From Hypholoma sublateritium FD-334 SS-4 (Eukaryota > Basidiomycota > Agaricomycetes > Agaricales > Strophariaceae): a DNA stretch of 64,000 nt. Positions within the stretch are counted from its first letter, which is position 1. Every line of letters starts with the position of its first letter. The stretch is taken from the NCBI GenBank assembly GCA_000827495.1, contig KN817523.1:774886-838885 (forward strand), written 5' to 3'. The position numbers were made by a program, and so were the translations under genes. Shown here piece after piece: positions 45,301-55,953 of this stretch. A model generated the notes under the pieces. It worked only from the letters and a program-made list of their open reading frames with translations, was not told the DNA's origin and made no database searches.

Positions 45301-47217
45301 CTGGGCGTCGGACGCCCGAGTCGGCGACGAAGCATGAGCACCGGTGATGCTGAGACTTTAGGCGGAGGCGCCAAGAAGAGGGGCGATGCACTGCTGGACT
45401 TGGGCGACGAACCTGCCAACGAGCGCCCTCTGTCTGATAGTATTGAACAAGAGCTGCAGAAACTAGTGGAGGCTCCTCAGAAAAGCGTGAGTGTAAATCA
45501 TAAATTTTGACGATCGTGCTGAACAGTCGCATTCTGATTCATAGAAATATCACGTTCGTGAGCGCGCGGGTACGATATACGCGTCTTCCTCTGAGGAGAA
45601 AATCTCGCATATGGCTGGTCCAGGAGACGTCAACTCTGGACGAGCTTGGAGGACCGTGCGCCGTCCATCCGATATGGTATTTTCACCTCCCCCCCTTCAA
45701 AGTCAGAATACACACTAATGTTCATCCAGAACGAATATGCTAAGCAAATCCGGGAATACCGAGCTCAAGACAAGGGCAAAGCATACGGCAAAGTCTTCGT
45801 GAAAGGTGGGCCAGTGGTCAAATTAATCCAGGTTGTTGAACTGATCTCATTTCTCATTTTCTCTAGTTCTCGGCATCCGAGGTTTGAATTTACCTCTACC
45901 TGAGCAACCTACCGTCGTCACCTGTACCCTTAACAACGGCATTCACTTTGTCACTACACCCGAGTGCCAACTTTCTTCGGATTGTCGGATCGAGCAAGAG
46001 TTTGAGCTGTAAGTTATTCTTGATATTTCTTTGGCATTGATCTGACCAGCCCCTATCAGCATCGAGCATAGCAAGCTAGAGTTCACGTTGACCCTAAAAG
46101 TCCGGCGTGACCCACACATAATCTCGCAATTCAAGGCTCTTGCTTCTCCGGCGCCTGTCGTTTTACCAGTCCCGAGGCCACCTCCCATGGTACATGCCCC
46201 GGCGAAGAGCAGCGGAATGCGCAGCTTCTTTTCGTCGTCTCCCAAGAAATCCTCGAAAGAGAAGGTCGTTGCGCAGCCTCCCCCACCTGTGATGCAAAGT
46301 CAACCTCAAGCTCCCCAACGTCTACCGATGAACCTTGCTCGTCATCTTAAACCAGATGGCACACTTGCTCGCGCGTTCATCTCATTCAAAGATGTTGCGT
46401 CCCGTTGCGACACCCGTCTGTTTGAAACTAGTTACCCGCTTATCGGACAACGCGTCGAAGTGGGTGGTAAGTTTGTGACATTGGAGGTCGGCGAGATTGT
46501 TCTCCAGTTGTTCAGACTGCCTCCACTACCTGGCGTCCCTCAAGACCAACTTCCTCAAAGCCTAGAGGAATCCCATCGCGGACTACGGCACATCAACTGG
46601 CATAAGGTTACCTACTTCCAGGGTACCCTTACGCAAAGCGGTGGCGACTGCAGTGTACGTATTTTTTGTGATGGCTTCATTTGATGTCAACTTACATGGG
46701 CGCTTTCTCAGACATGGCGTCGTCGTCAACTTAGAGTCATTGGGTCGAATTTGGTTGCTTTCAACGATGTGACAAAGAAAGCTACAGCTACAATCGATCT
46801 CAAGAAAGCTATTGCTGTGGAGGATGATCAGGAAGCGCGGACAAATGTCAGAAGCCCGGCGTCTGCTGCGCGAGCAAGCAGATATGCTGACGAATATGAC
46901 GGCCTGTACGGCGTCGAACGATCGTTCCGACTTATCTTCCCCGACAATCAGGAAATCATCTTCTTCGCTGATGCAGATGAGGAGAAGGCCAAATGGTATG
47001 CGGCCCTTTTGTCTATCTATCTGCCAAGGCGATGGCTAACCAAATAATCAGGCTTGAGGTCCTGCGGGCTCTGGTTGGCCACATTCCCCCGCACCCTCTA
47101 TGGGCAGAACTCCTTTGGCAACGACAGGAGGAAATTTCGAAACGGATGGCAGCAGGGCATCAGTCGCTGGCGGCCAATTCTCCTCCTGACCCCTCAAGGC
47201 GCCTACAACAGCGCTGA
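42321..47217 (+). CDS. BUD4: Bud4-type anillin/PH-domain septin organiser
   Basis: Bud4-like proteins bind septins at the bud neck or septum and organise rings for axial site selection and cytokinesis. The ATG at 42321 gives MASRKSPLRDRLLSNSPDPI. The first 1000 or so residues are low-complexity Ser/Pro/Asp-rich, with recurrent KSPF and RSP motifs that look like kinase targets and long acidic runs. The conserved half begins EKISHMAGPGDVNSGRAWR and continues with NEYAKQIREYRAQDKGKAYG. Next come the C2/anillin-like strands VLGIRGLNLPLPEQP and LNNGIHFVTTPECQLS, then MNLARHLKPDGTLARAFISF. A PH domain follows: INWHKVTYFQGTLTQSGGDC, WRRRQLRVIGSNLVAFND, SFRLIFPDNQEIIFFADADE and WLEVLRALVGHIPPHPLW. 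The stop is at 47217. Domain order is that of Bud4 and Mid2-type proteins. Confidence 0.9.
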
Positions 47218-48079
47218 GTAGATGTATACTTGTCTTTTGTGAACTCTTTTCTTGTAACATATTCTGTCTCTCATGTAGTTGGTTCGCTTGGTTTGCTTTC
47301 GCATGTTAACTTTCTCTATTATGGCTGATCATACACTACTTGTATTGTGCTAGTACAACAATTCCCATCGCTCTATAACTCTGCGGCCTTTCGATTGACT
47401 TGATGATGTGCAGGCCTGGATCACAACGACAAGTGTTACTTGTTCGAACTATCATCCCCCTTGTAGGGCCGTTCAATGGCAATAACCGCATGTTTGATTC
47501 ATCGGCACCTGTGGGTTTTGTTCTCGAAAGTTTGCACTGCTCAACATCAGCCTTTGGACATTCAAATATTTCTGTCGAACCTATATTTTGCTGGTTTTGA
47601 GCACTTGGTTGGCCACCCAGGTATGTTGAAAATCTTCAATTCCTCCCAAGGCCGGCGATGATTCAGATCACGGGTATTTGTGGCGAACCGGTGACGTGAG
47701 AAGACTGACCAGAGAAGAACAGGCTCTGAACAACACCATCCTTCTGCGGCGAGCGCCGCCCAGATGCAGACAGACTCATCACTTCTTGGAACCAACCGTT
47801 TGGCCACTGGACTAATATGATTCAAGAATGGGCAAGCCTGTCCCAAGCCTGTCCTATAAGTAAGCTTAGTTCACTGCGCGAGTCTGACCCCCAAACTAAA
47901 CCCGAACCCCCCCCCCCCACACGGCGCAGAGTTAAAAATAGGCCATCATCAATTGCAAGCTCGAATTTGCATATATATGCAGCAGCAAGAAGCCAGTACT
48001 GCCTTCCCGTCTGATATTCGAGCCACCTCCTCAGTCCCCTCCTTGTGAATGTCGAAAATTGGGATTCGTCCCACTATCC
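47218..48079. other. Gene-free spacer with homopolymer C tract
   Basis: This 862-bp interval lies between plus-strand genes. It includes a run of C near 47908-47918 that could be a sequencing or assembly soft spot. No conserved frame was recognised. Confidence 0.45.
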
Positions 48080-49611
48080 ATGTCGCCACTTCTTGGGCAT
48101 AGGCAAACCGATGGCCAACCGCTCTTCTCTCCTTTCAGCTCCAAAGATGTCGCTGCCGGGGCCCAAGCTGTGAACCGCAGCTCAGGTAAGTCGAAGTACG
48201 CTTATGCTCATTTTGATGCACAGTTAATCTCCGTCCATAAACTCCGTAGTGGCTGCCTTAGCCTTTCTGGTCTGGGACATCCTGATTACCACCGATGATG
48301 AAGTGCGTATGTTGTTTGCTTCCGGCCTGAGTACCTCCTGATTCCCGAATGTTTAAAGATAAAATACATTTGGCCGTAAGTTTCCTGGAAACACGCGGAG
48401 ATGGGCAACTCAACGAAGGCGTAAATGCAGGCGGTCGTGGACTTACACGAAATTTGTCTACTTTTTTGTGCGATATGTGCCGATGCTTGTCCAAATGTAC
48501 GCAACGCGGCTTACCTTCGTCCCTTTTGCTGTGCTCACATTCTCGACGGCAGACCTTTGCTACTCGTCGGTTCTGAACTTTCGCCACATTTCCATTTCAC
48601 GCCGCACGATTGTTTTGCTTGGGGCGTCTATCAAGGGGTAGCAGCCGCGGTAGTCGTGGTAGTCGTGGACAGTATTCTCATCCTCCGAGGTAAATCTATT
48701 CATTTTTGTGGGATAGCACGCCTAATTTTGTCCAGTGCACGCGTTGTATCATGGAAATATAATGATGCCTCGCGTCCTAGCGTTTTTCTATGCTCTGGAA
48801 ATTACTGGGTTAGCTGTTGGCCTGGGGCTGGCCCTTCCTGGGATCACATACGACAATGTATGCGTGGTTAAAGGAGTGCCTGGGACTCTGATTATTTATG
48901 GGCAAGTGGATGTACCAAATCGCCAGTTTTATGTGCTAATTCGTCCTGAATCTTCTTACAATGTTAGGGCTGCATCTGTTTTATTTCAATTCTTACTTTT
49001 CGGTCTGACTCTCCACAAATTCATACAAGCTGCGAGGTCCGGATGGGGTGACGTTCCATTGATCCTTCTCCTTGTGCGGGATGGAACATGGGCGTTCTTT
49101 TTGCTGTTCTGTGAGTTTCACCACTTGGCGGCTATGCCGATTCATTGACGACAGCGTCGCACTTCAGTCATCTACGTCGCGCAGCTCAGTTTATATGCTT
49201 TGAAGAACCATGCATTTTCAGGGGTTTTCTACAGGTACTTATTTGTGGCATAATGTTCTTCGCACAGTCGCTGATTCGCGATGGGATGATGCACCAGCTG
49301 GCTTCTGACAGCCTTTTCCTTTTCTGTGAGCAGCCTCCTTATCATCGAAGGGAACGCTCATCTGATGGAGTTCTATTTTCAAGGGATATCGGATACTCAT
49401 CAATCTCAGCCGATTTGGTGAACGGACGAATCCTCGATCAGTGCAAAGACACAGCACCCGCCGGACGGACACGAACATCCAATTTACCACCAATATACGT
49501 AGTGCAGGCCGAAGTACGGACCAGTCAGAATCTTATGAGCTCAGCTCATCGTCACGGGGCGGGCGGACATTCGACACCTCCCAGATATCCACCCTTTCCC
49601 TGGGCAAGTAA
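48080..49611 (+). CDS. DUF6533-domain multi-pass membrane protein
   Basis: This belongs to a very large Agaricomycete family of seven-helix-like membrane proteins with an N-terminal DUF6533; function is unknown. The ATG at 48080 gives MSPLLGHRQTDGQPLFSPF. The DUF6533 signature follows a short intron: VAALAFLVWDILITTDDE, then IKYIWP. Later exons give RYVPMLVQMYAT, a helix MMPRVLAFFYALEITGLAVG, a loop ITYDNVCVVKGVPGTLI, AASVLFQFLLFGLTLHKFIQ, RDGTWAFFLLF and IYVAQLSLYALKNHAFSG. The last part reads GYRILINLSRFGERTNPRSV and ends TFDTSQISTLSLGK at 49611. Several exon borders in the middle are uncertain. A different reading of the last exon would continue to 49711. Confidence 0.7.
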
Positions 49612-52320
49612 CGACGTTGTATGCCACATTACGCCCCAGTCATTCACGACGCCAAGATACCTTACAAGTACAAGAAATCCAGATAATCGTAGACCTCTTG
49701 TCATATCTTGAACCCATGTATACTAACAGCTTGTTGTAAAAGTAATTTAAATATGTATTGGTGGTGACTGTAATTGGTACATAGGCTGTTTTTTTGTACT
49801 GTTTGCGCATACCTGTATAATCTCTACTACATTTGGGGTTTCAGGTACCGTCTCTCAGCCTGTTGTCCGAGCTTGAAATTTCTCATGACAGTCTCCCAAG
49901 ACATAGACTTCATGACATAACCCTTGTGTTGGTTCCGTGAAGGACGCATTCTCAACATATCGCAAGAAGGTTAAGTACTCAGTAGCGATGTCTTCGCAGC
50001 AAATAGATAGATTAAACTTCCTTGATGACGAGGTGATCTTCCTTCCCATGATGAGATCGACGGTACATAAACATGTTCTTACACTATTGGACATAACTTG
50101 GACATAACTCGACCGGAGGAACATATGATTGTCGCCGCTGAGAAACAAGATTCCACTGAACGCCAGCGCCAACTCGGGTTCAGACATGATGGGGAGACCC
50201 CATTCCCATCGTTTGATTGATCCCTGGCAGATCGTATCCGCACTGCGTAGCCTTGATCTCTTCGCGATGCTGCACCCCGCTCCACGATGGCGAGCTAAAC
50301 TGAAAGATGTCGCCCCGGCTGGGACTCGGCGCTGCATGCGCGCTGCGGGAGCACTTGGATACCCAATCACGACGCCCCTACGTTCGCGACGCCCCAGCGG
50401 ACGCAGTATACCCGGCAGGCAGCGCGCCGTTGCCCCGAGCGCGCCTGAGCAGCTGAAGGCCCGCGCGTCCGTTTCCAATGAAATCACCAACCCAACGGAC
50501 GGCCAGCGGTGTGGAGCGAGGGCGCCCGGCCAGGCATCTGGACTGTGCTACTTACTTGCGCGTGCGACCCAGAAATGTCGGCTGCGTGCAACCTGCGCGC
50601 ATTGACGTTGATTGCCATATGGTCCCCGTTGCTGTACCTCGGCGTTTCGGCTGACCGTGAGGCCAGCTGAGAGCCATGGCCCCGGCCAGCGCCCCATTTC
50701 CGGTGCATCGAAAAAGGGGCGGTGTGGCGTCTGTTCTGCGATGGAGGTCGCCGGGTCGGACTCGGTCGGGGTGGAAATAGGAGGAGCAGGAGCAGGGAGT
50801 AGGCCGGGTCACCGGTCACCGGGGGCGCTCCATCATCGACGAGTATCGCCTGCTCGGTATGCACGTCGGCTTCCGCCCCAAGCATAGGGGGGCGAACGAT
50901 GGCCCGGCTCCGCCCGCCGCCGGAGCTTGCCAATGCACTTGGAAAATGAAAAATAGCTTGCAAGCAAGTACCGTCCGTGTCCGGGCAGGCCCAAATTTGC
51001 TCGAGTGTCCGCGGAGATGACTTACTTATTCTTGGCTGGAATGATACGGCCAATCTCGCCGCACAGCGAGCTGTACACCGTGCGGGTCCATCTAGCAGTG
51101 TCCATATAGCAGACCGAACAACCGAGTACGCGCGCGCCGACTGCGAAGTCAGAGGAGAAGGTCACGGTGGGCGCGGTGTGGACGCAGGTGGAAAGTACAG
51201 ATCAGCAGATGTTCCGATTGGGTGATCGTGTATTACTCGTCGGCCCGTAGCGATCAATTATTTATATCTCCTTTTTTGGATATCATCTTTCCTTTCCCTC
51301 TTCTCTGCGGACGTCGTCGCGTCGGGGAATATGTAAGTCTCCTCTGGCATAAGTACCTCCGAGAGGTTTGATAGATCTATCGCGATCGTCGGTAGGCCGA
51401 GCTTCTCCTTTTATCGCTCGTCCACCGCGTCAGGTTGTTAAAATTTACGGGATAGGCAATCCCACTTGGGTGGAATTGAGTGTCGTTGTCGGACCATTGC
51501 CGTTTCGTTGGGTTTATGAAAACTTAGATAATACCAATATGCCGTGTCTGTAGCCTGAGGTTTTCCAAATCCAGGCGACCTAAGTACCTTGTCTAGTAAA
51601 GGCATCAAGATCAAGTCGAGCATATCAAGAGGTCAGTCAGATATCGCGCCGGAGATTCCAGAGCTGTAAAATATAGAATGTATGCTTCGTCCAGGCTAGG
51701 TTCCCGCAATATGACAGTTGCCCACGTCGTGGAAGTTCAAATGCACGCGACGTACAATCAAACGTCGACGGGCCCTACGCGCTCAAAAATCGCCGGCTAT
51801 CAGGATTGCGCACTTTGCACGCCGGCGCGGACGTGAAGACATCAACAACAGTCAGCGGGCACCAGCGCCCATCCAGCGTCAATCATCCAGTCGTCAATCA
51901 TCCCCAACACCGGATTACCTCCTAGCTCGAGCACGAACACCGGCCTGAAAACACGGCCGACGACCCACCTCTGACAACGAACACAAACACGCTACGGCGA
52001 AAAAAATAGTACAATGCAAATGGGGCGTACAAACAGCGTAATGTATCTACAGTACGGCGCCCGCCACGCGGGCGGCGCAGGCCTGCGCGCCGGCGCGGGG
52101 GCCACGTGGGGATGGTAGCGGTGGTAAGTGTCGGTTGGAGCGGTAGCTGGCAGGGAAAGTCAGGCGGCGCCGGGGCGCGTATTAAGTACGACGGCGCGCG
52201 GGGGCGGCGGCGGCGGGATTAGTGGGGCGTGCGCATGCGCCGGCGCATGGACGCGACGCGCGCGGCGCGGGCGCGACGGGTATCGATCGGCGGGCGGATA
52301 TAGCGGTGGCGGGGCGGGCC
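49612..52320. other. Long gene-poor interval with rising G+C
   Basis: About 2.7 kb carries no gene I can support; other spacers in the window are mostly below 0.9 kb. G+C rises visibly from about 50.3 kb onward and is extreme by 52 kb. Open frames on the minus strand (49855-50490 and 50484-51053) lack any recognised family pattern and look compositional. The right end must include the PBS2 3' UTR and terminator. A CT-rich stretch at about 51270-51310 looks promoter-like on the plus strand, but no gene follows it. Confidence 0.4.
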
Positions 52321-53901
52321 CTAGACGGAGAGCGGCGGCTGCGGCGCGCACGCGGCGGAGGCGGCGGCTTCGGCTCTGAAGTCGAGGGCGCCCTGCACCC
52401 ACGCGACCATGTCCACGCCGCTGTCGGCCTCGTGCGCGAGGAACGGGTGCGCCTGAGGGAAAGAAAAGATAAGGCGATGAGATGACATCATCGCGGCGGT
52501 GACGTCATGCAGCACGCACCAGCAGCTCCCTGTACGTCGCGCGCTGGTCGGGGTCCTTGCGCAGGCAGCTCGCGACGAAGTCGCGCGCGGTGTCGCTGTA
52601 CTTGTCCTCGGGGAGGTCGGGCGGGTCGCCGTGCACGATGGCGGTGAGCTGCGCGAAGACGTTCGAGTACGTCTCGGGGGGGTACGGGTACTTGCCGAGC
52701 GCCATCTCGATCATCGAGAGGCCGAGCGACCAGACGTCGGACGAGACGGTGTACGTGCCGAGGTTGTTCTGCGACTCGCCCTTGATGCGCTCCGGCTGTG
52801 GGGGTGTGAGGAGCGTGAGCGCGACGTGAGAGCGGGGGACGCACGGCCATGTAGCTCTGGCAGCCGATGTTGGTCTTTGCGAGCGACTTGTCGAGCTCGC
52901 CGGATATGCCAAAGTCGCACAGCTTGACCTGGCCCTTTTTGTTGACGAGGACGTTTGTGGGCTTGACGTCTGGGGAAGATGAGCGTGAGCGCGGGGTGGG
53001 CAGAGGTGCGACGCACCGCGGTGGATGATGCTGAGGTCGTCCTTGAGGAACTTGAGGCCGCGGACCATGGAGGCGGCGATGCGGGCGAGGACGTCCTCTG
53101 GGACGCCGGCGGCCTGGAGCTTGTCGAGGGAGCCGGCGTCCATGTACTCCATGCAGTAGTAGACGCAGGACTCGATGAAGAAGGCGCCGTAGAACTCGAC
53201 GATCTCGGGTGCGACGGCGCGGTGGAGGACGTCGAGCTCCATGATGATCGCGTTGAGCTTTGCGTCCTCGAGCTCGAGGCGGATTTCCTAGGGCGGTGTG
53301 GGGGGGCTGGATGGGCGGGGAATGATATGACACACCTTCATGGCCATGGCGACGTTGGTGGGCTTGTGGAGGACCTTTTTTACGGTGCCGTAGTTGCCCT
53401 TGCCGAGCTCCTCGTCGAGCTGGAGCTGGTCCATGTTGATGGCAAAGGCGGCGCCGTTTGAAAAGTTGACGCCCTGGGCGTGGAGGACGGCCTTGCCGTT
53501 GAAGTTGAGGGCGCCGGAGGGATCGCTGGGGGCTGTGAGCGGATGCCAGAGACGAGTAGGAGGACGTACACGATCTTGGAAAAGTTGGAAAAGGGCGAGC
53601 CAAAGTTGCCCGCGGGGGGCGGCTTGCGCTGGGGGACGGCGGGGCGGCCTGCGCCGAGGCCGGCGACGGCGGGGCCGTCTGCGGGGACGATGTCGCGGAG
53701 GGAGAAGTTGGGGCGTGCGCGGCGGGCGGCCATGGATGCGCGCGGCGGGGGGAACGACGCGGGCGCGGGGTGCAGCACGGGGTGGGCGTCGGCGGGGCTG
53801 GCGCGGTTCGCAAAGGCCGCCATCTTTGCCTGGAGCGAGGGCGGGATGGGGGTGGCGTGCGGGGGCGGGGCGCGGAGGCCGCGGGGCTTGGGATCGGACA
53901 T
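52321..53901 (-). CDS. PBS2: MAP kinase kinase of the high-osmolarity (Hog1) pathway
   Basis: Pbs2-type MAPKKs phosphorylate Hog1/Sty1-type kinases under osmotic and oxidative stress. The ATG at 53901 gives MSDPKPRGLRAPPPHATPIP and a Pro/Ala-rich N-terminus of about 150 residues with PNFSLRDIVP. The kinase domain starts LDEELGKGNYGTVKKVLHKP (glycine loop) and continues with VAMAMKEIRLELEDAKLNAI (Lys), MELDVLHRAVAPEIVEFYGA and CMEYMDAGSLDKL. HRDVKPTNVLVNKKGQ is split by an intron after the Arg codon. KLCDFGISGELDKSLAKTNI carries the Ser/Thr phospho-sites of the activation loop, then GCQSYMAPERI and SLGLSMIEMALGKYPYPPE follow. The stop is at 52321. SLAKTNIGCQSYMAPERI is the Pbs2 version of the loop. 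Third codon positions are almost all G or C. Its start is only 34 bp from the divergent BAG gene. Confidence 0.93.
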
Positions 53902-53935
53902 GGCGGTGCGGAGGGAAGTGCCTTTGACCAGAGCC
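53902..53935. promoter_or_regulatory. 34-bp bidirectional spacer between PBS2 and BAG gene
   Basis: The two divergent start codons are separated by only 34 bp (53902-53935). Both starts are supported by family N-termini, so promoters and leaders must overlap the opposing coding regions or start codons. There is no room for a normal TATA-type promoter within the gap. Confidence 0.6.
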
Positions 53936-54512
53936 ATGCCCGTCCAAGTCCGCTGGGGCGTGCACCGCTTCGCCTTCCAGCTCCCGCGCCCCGACACAAC
54001 CCTCGCCGCCGTCCGCCAGTCCATCGCCGCCTACACCGGCCTCGCCCCCGCCGCCTTCGCCATCGTCCACGACGGCGCCGTCCTCGCCGACGACGCACAG
54101 CCCAGTGCGTGCCCCCCGTCGCATCCGGCCCCGCTGACCCCCCGCAGTCTCCGCGTACCATCTGCGCCCCAACTCCACCCTCGCCGTCGTCGCAGACGCC
54201 GACCGCCCCCCCGCCGTCTCCCCCTCCGAGCACGCCCAGATCGCATCCATCGCCGCTGAGCTCGCCGCCCTCGACGCCGCCCTCGTCCCCGCCCACACCC
54301 GCTTCCTCGCCGATCTCCCCGAGCATCCCAGGCCCGCCCTCGCCAAGGAGCACTCGCGCATCGCCGAGCTCCTCCTCCAGGCCCTCCTCCGCGTCGACGG
54401 CATCGTCCCCGAGCGCGACTGGAACACCGCCCGTGCCGACCGCAGGGCCGCCGTCAAGCGCATCCAGGCCCTGCTCGACCAGCTCGACGCCGCCTGGGCC
54501 GATAGCACATAG
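53936..54512 (+). CDS. Ubiquitin-like plus BAG-domain Hsp70 co-chaperone
   Basis: BAG proteins are nucleotide-exchange factors for Hsp70, speeding ADP release and substrate turnover. Two exons flank a 43-nt intron and give 534 nt (177 aa plus stop). The ATG at 53936 begins MPVQVRWGVHRFAFQLPRPD, followed by TTLAAVRQSIAAYTGLAPAA and ISAYHLRPNSTLAVVADADR, a ubiquitin-like fold. The second half is a three-helix BAG domain: IASIAAELAALDAALVPAHT, RFLADLPEHPRPALAKEHSR, IAELLLQALLRVDGIVPERD and RRAAVKRIQALLDQLDAAW, ending at 54512. The layout matches Bag1-like fungal proteins without a membrane anchor. The stop is 25 bp from the stop of the convergent RING gene. Codon usage is extremely G+C-rich, like its neighbours. 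Confidence 0.85.
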
Positions 54513-54537
54513 ACTCCATGTATTTGTACTACCGTAA

Positions 54538-55692
54538 TTACAGCTTCGTCGCCGACCCCATCTGCATCTGCCCCATCCGCGCCGCCTCGTGCGCCGCGTT
54601 GCGCTCCATCATCAGCCCGTGCACCTGCATCCGCAGCCCCTGCATCTGCGCCCGCACTGACATCATCTCCTCCCCCAGCCGCAGCGTCTCGTTCGTCAGC
54701 GCGATCTCCCCGCGCCGCCCGACAGACTCCACCCCCGCCGCCAGCCCCACCACGCTCTCCCGCAGCCCCGCGAGCGTGCCCTCCAGCGACGGCCCCACCT
54801 CCAGCGCAGCCACATCGAGCCGTCGTTCCTCTGCGGGGAAGTACGCCGCCAGCGCGTCCACTGGCGGTGGTCGCGACGGCGCCGCGGCCACGCCCGGGGG
54901 CAGGCTCGCGGCGCGGAACCACGGCCCCAGCGCCGTCTTCGTCGCCCCCATCTCGCGGCGCAGCGTCGCGACGGTGTGCTCCAACGTGTCGACGCGGTGC
55001 CGCAGCACGACGTTCTGCTCCGCGAGCAGCCCTGTCTTCGCCGCGTGCAGCGCGAGGAAGCCCTTCAGCGCCTCGTACGGGCACGCGGGGAGGTGCGCCG
55101 CCACCGGGCCGGTGTATGCGCACCCGAACGCGGCGTGCGGGCAGGCGGTCTGCGCAGCTGTTAGTAGGGGCGCATGCGGGGCCGCGGGACCTACTTCGTC
55201 GTCGGTGTCTGCAGTCTCTGCTTCGTCTACCTCTGCGTCGCCTTCAGTGACCGGCTCAGGGCGGCTGCGCCCCTCCGCATACACACACTCCTCGCGGAGG
55301 TGCAGCGCCATGTCCTGGCGCTGGCCGACATGCGCGCACCCCGCCGCGCTATGCACGCACTCGACACGCATCTCGTCGACGAGCTGCGGCGGTTAGCATC
55401 GCACACGCGCACCGAGCACGGAAGTAACGCACCGAGCGCACGATGGGGTCCGCCGGCGCGAGGTCCGCCGGGGTGAGCGGTGTGCGGTCTATGGGGCACG
55501 CGGATGCATGGCTCAGAGCGCGCAGGATACACTCGGCGCAGAAGGTGTGTGCGCAGGTGCGCGTCGTCGTTGGGTCGGTGAACGGCGCGCGGCAGATGCA
55601 GCAGATCTGTGCCTGTTAGCCATGCGGAACAGCGAGCATGCGGGACTCACGAGGTTGGCGTTGGGCGGGTCGACGTAGTTGAATAGAGACAT
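54538..55692 (-). CDS. RING-finger / TRAF-type zinc finger protein
   Basis: This is a probable E3 ubiquitin ligase. The ATG at 55692 gives MSLFNYVDPPNANL, which splices to ICCICRAPFTDPTTTRTCAH and TFCAECILRALSHASACPID, a C3HC3D-type RING whose last ligand is Asp. A second intron leads to VDEMRVECVHSAAGCAH. Two TRAF-type fingers are visible: CVHSAAGCAHVGQRQDMAL with HLREEC, and CPHAAFGCAYTGPVAAHLPA with C. The C-terminal 180 residues are a coiled coil (VLRHRVDTLEHTVATLRREM, LRMQVHGLMMERNAAHEAAR) ending at 54538. Fungal proteins of this build are uncharacterised; substrate unknown. It is tail-to-tail with the BAG gene (25 bp), suggesting overlapping 3' UTRs. Confidence 0.85.
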
Positions 55693-55953
55693 GATAATTT
55701 ACGGACAAAGGTGTGCAGAGGAGAGCCGCTTGAGAGTTGCGGTCACGGTGTGTCCCGCACCAGAGGCAGGTCTATGATTAGATCTCGCTGACGTAACGAC
55801 CTTCTTGTTGTCCGCTGCCAGATAAGATTACAGCCTATCACCGTGATAGCATAAATATCTTCTCTCACTCTTACCATCACGGCGACGCGACTCATCTACT
55901 CGCTCTCCGCCCTGCGAATAAGGACGACCCTCATCCGCCGAAACTTTACTCCA
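55693..55953. promoter_or_regulatory. Divergent promoter with ATF/CREB-like and GATA sites
   Basis: This 261-bp head-to-head spacer separates the RING gene from the aldo/keto reductase. It contains TGACGTAA at 55789-55796, an ATF/CREB-type half-palindrome of the kind bound by Atf1/Sko1-class factors, and a GATAAG at about 55822. It is markedly less G+C-rich than the genes on either side. Confidence 0.45.

Noticed and set aside
47900..47925. Poly-C run as a telomere or repeat boundary
   Set aside because: It is a single homopolymer of about 11 C without TTAGGG-type units; a slippage site is the simpler view.
49855..51053. Two long minus-strand open frames (211 and 189 codons)
   Set aside because: They lack any recognisable domain, overlap each other at the ends and lie in G+C-rising DNA where stop codons are rare by composition.
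52488..55123. Very long Arg/Pro/Ala-rich frames over PBS2, BAG and RING genes
   Set aside because: They are open only because G+C-rich codons seldom form stops. The true frames are fixed by kinase, BAG and RING motifs.
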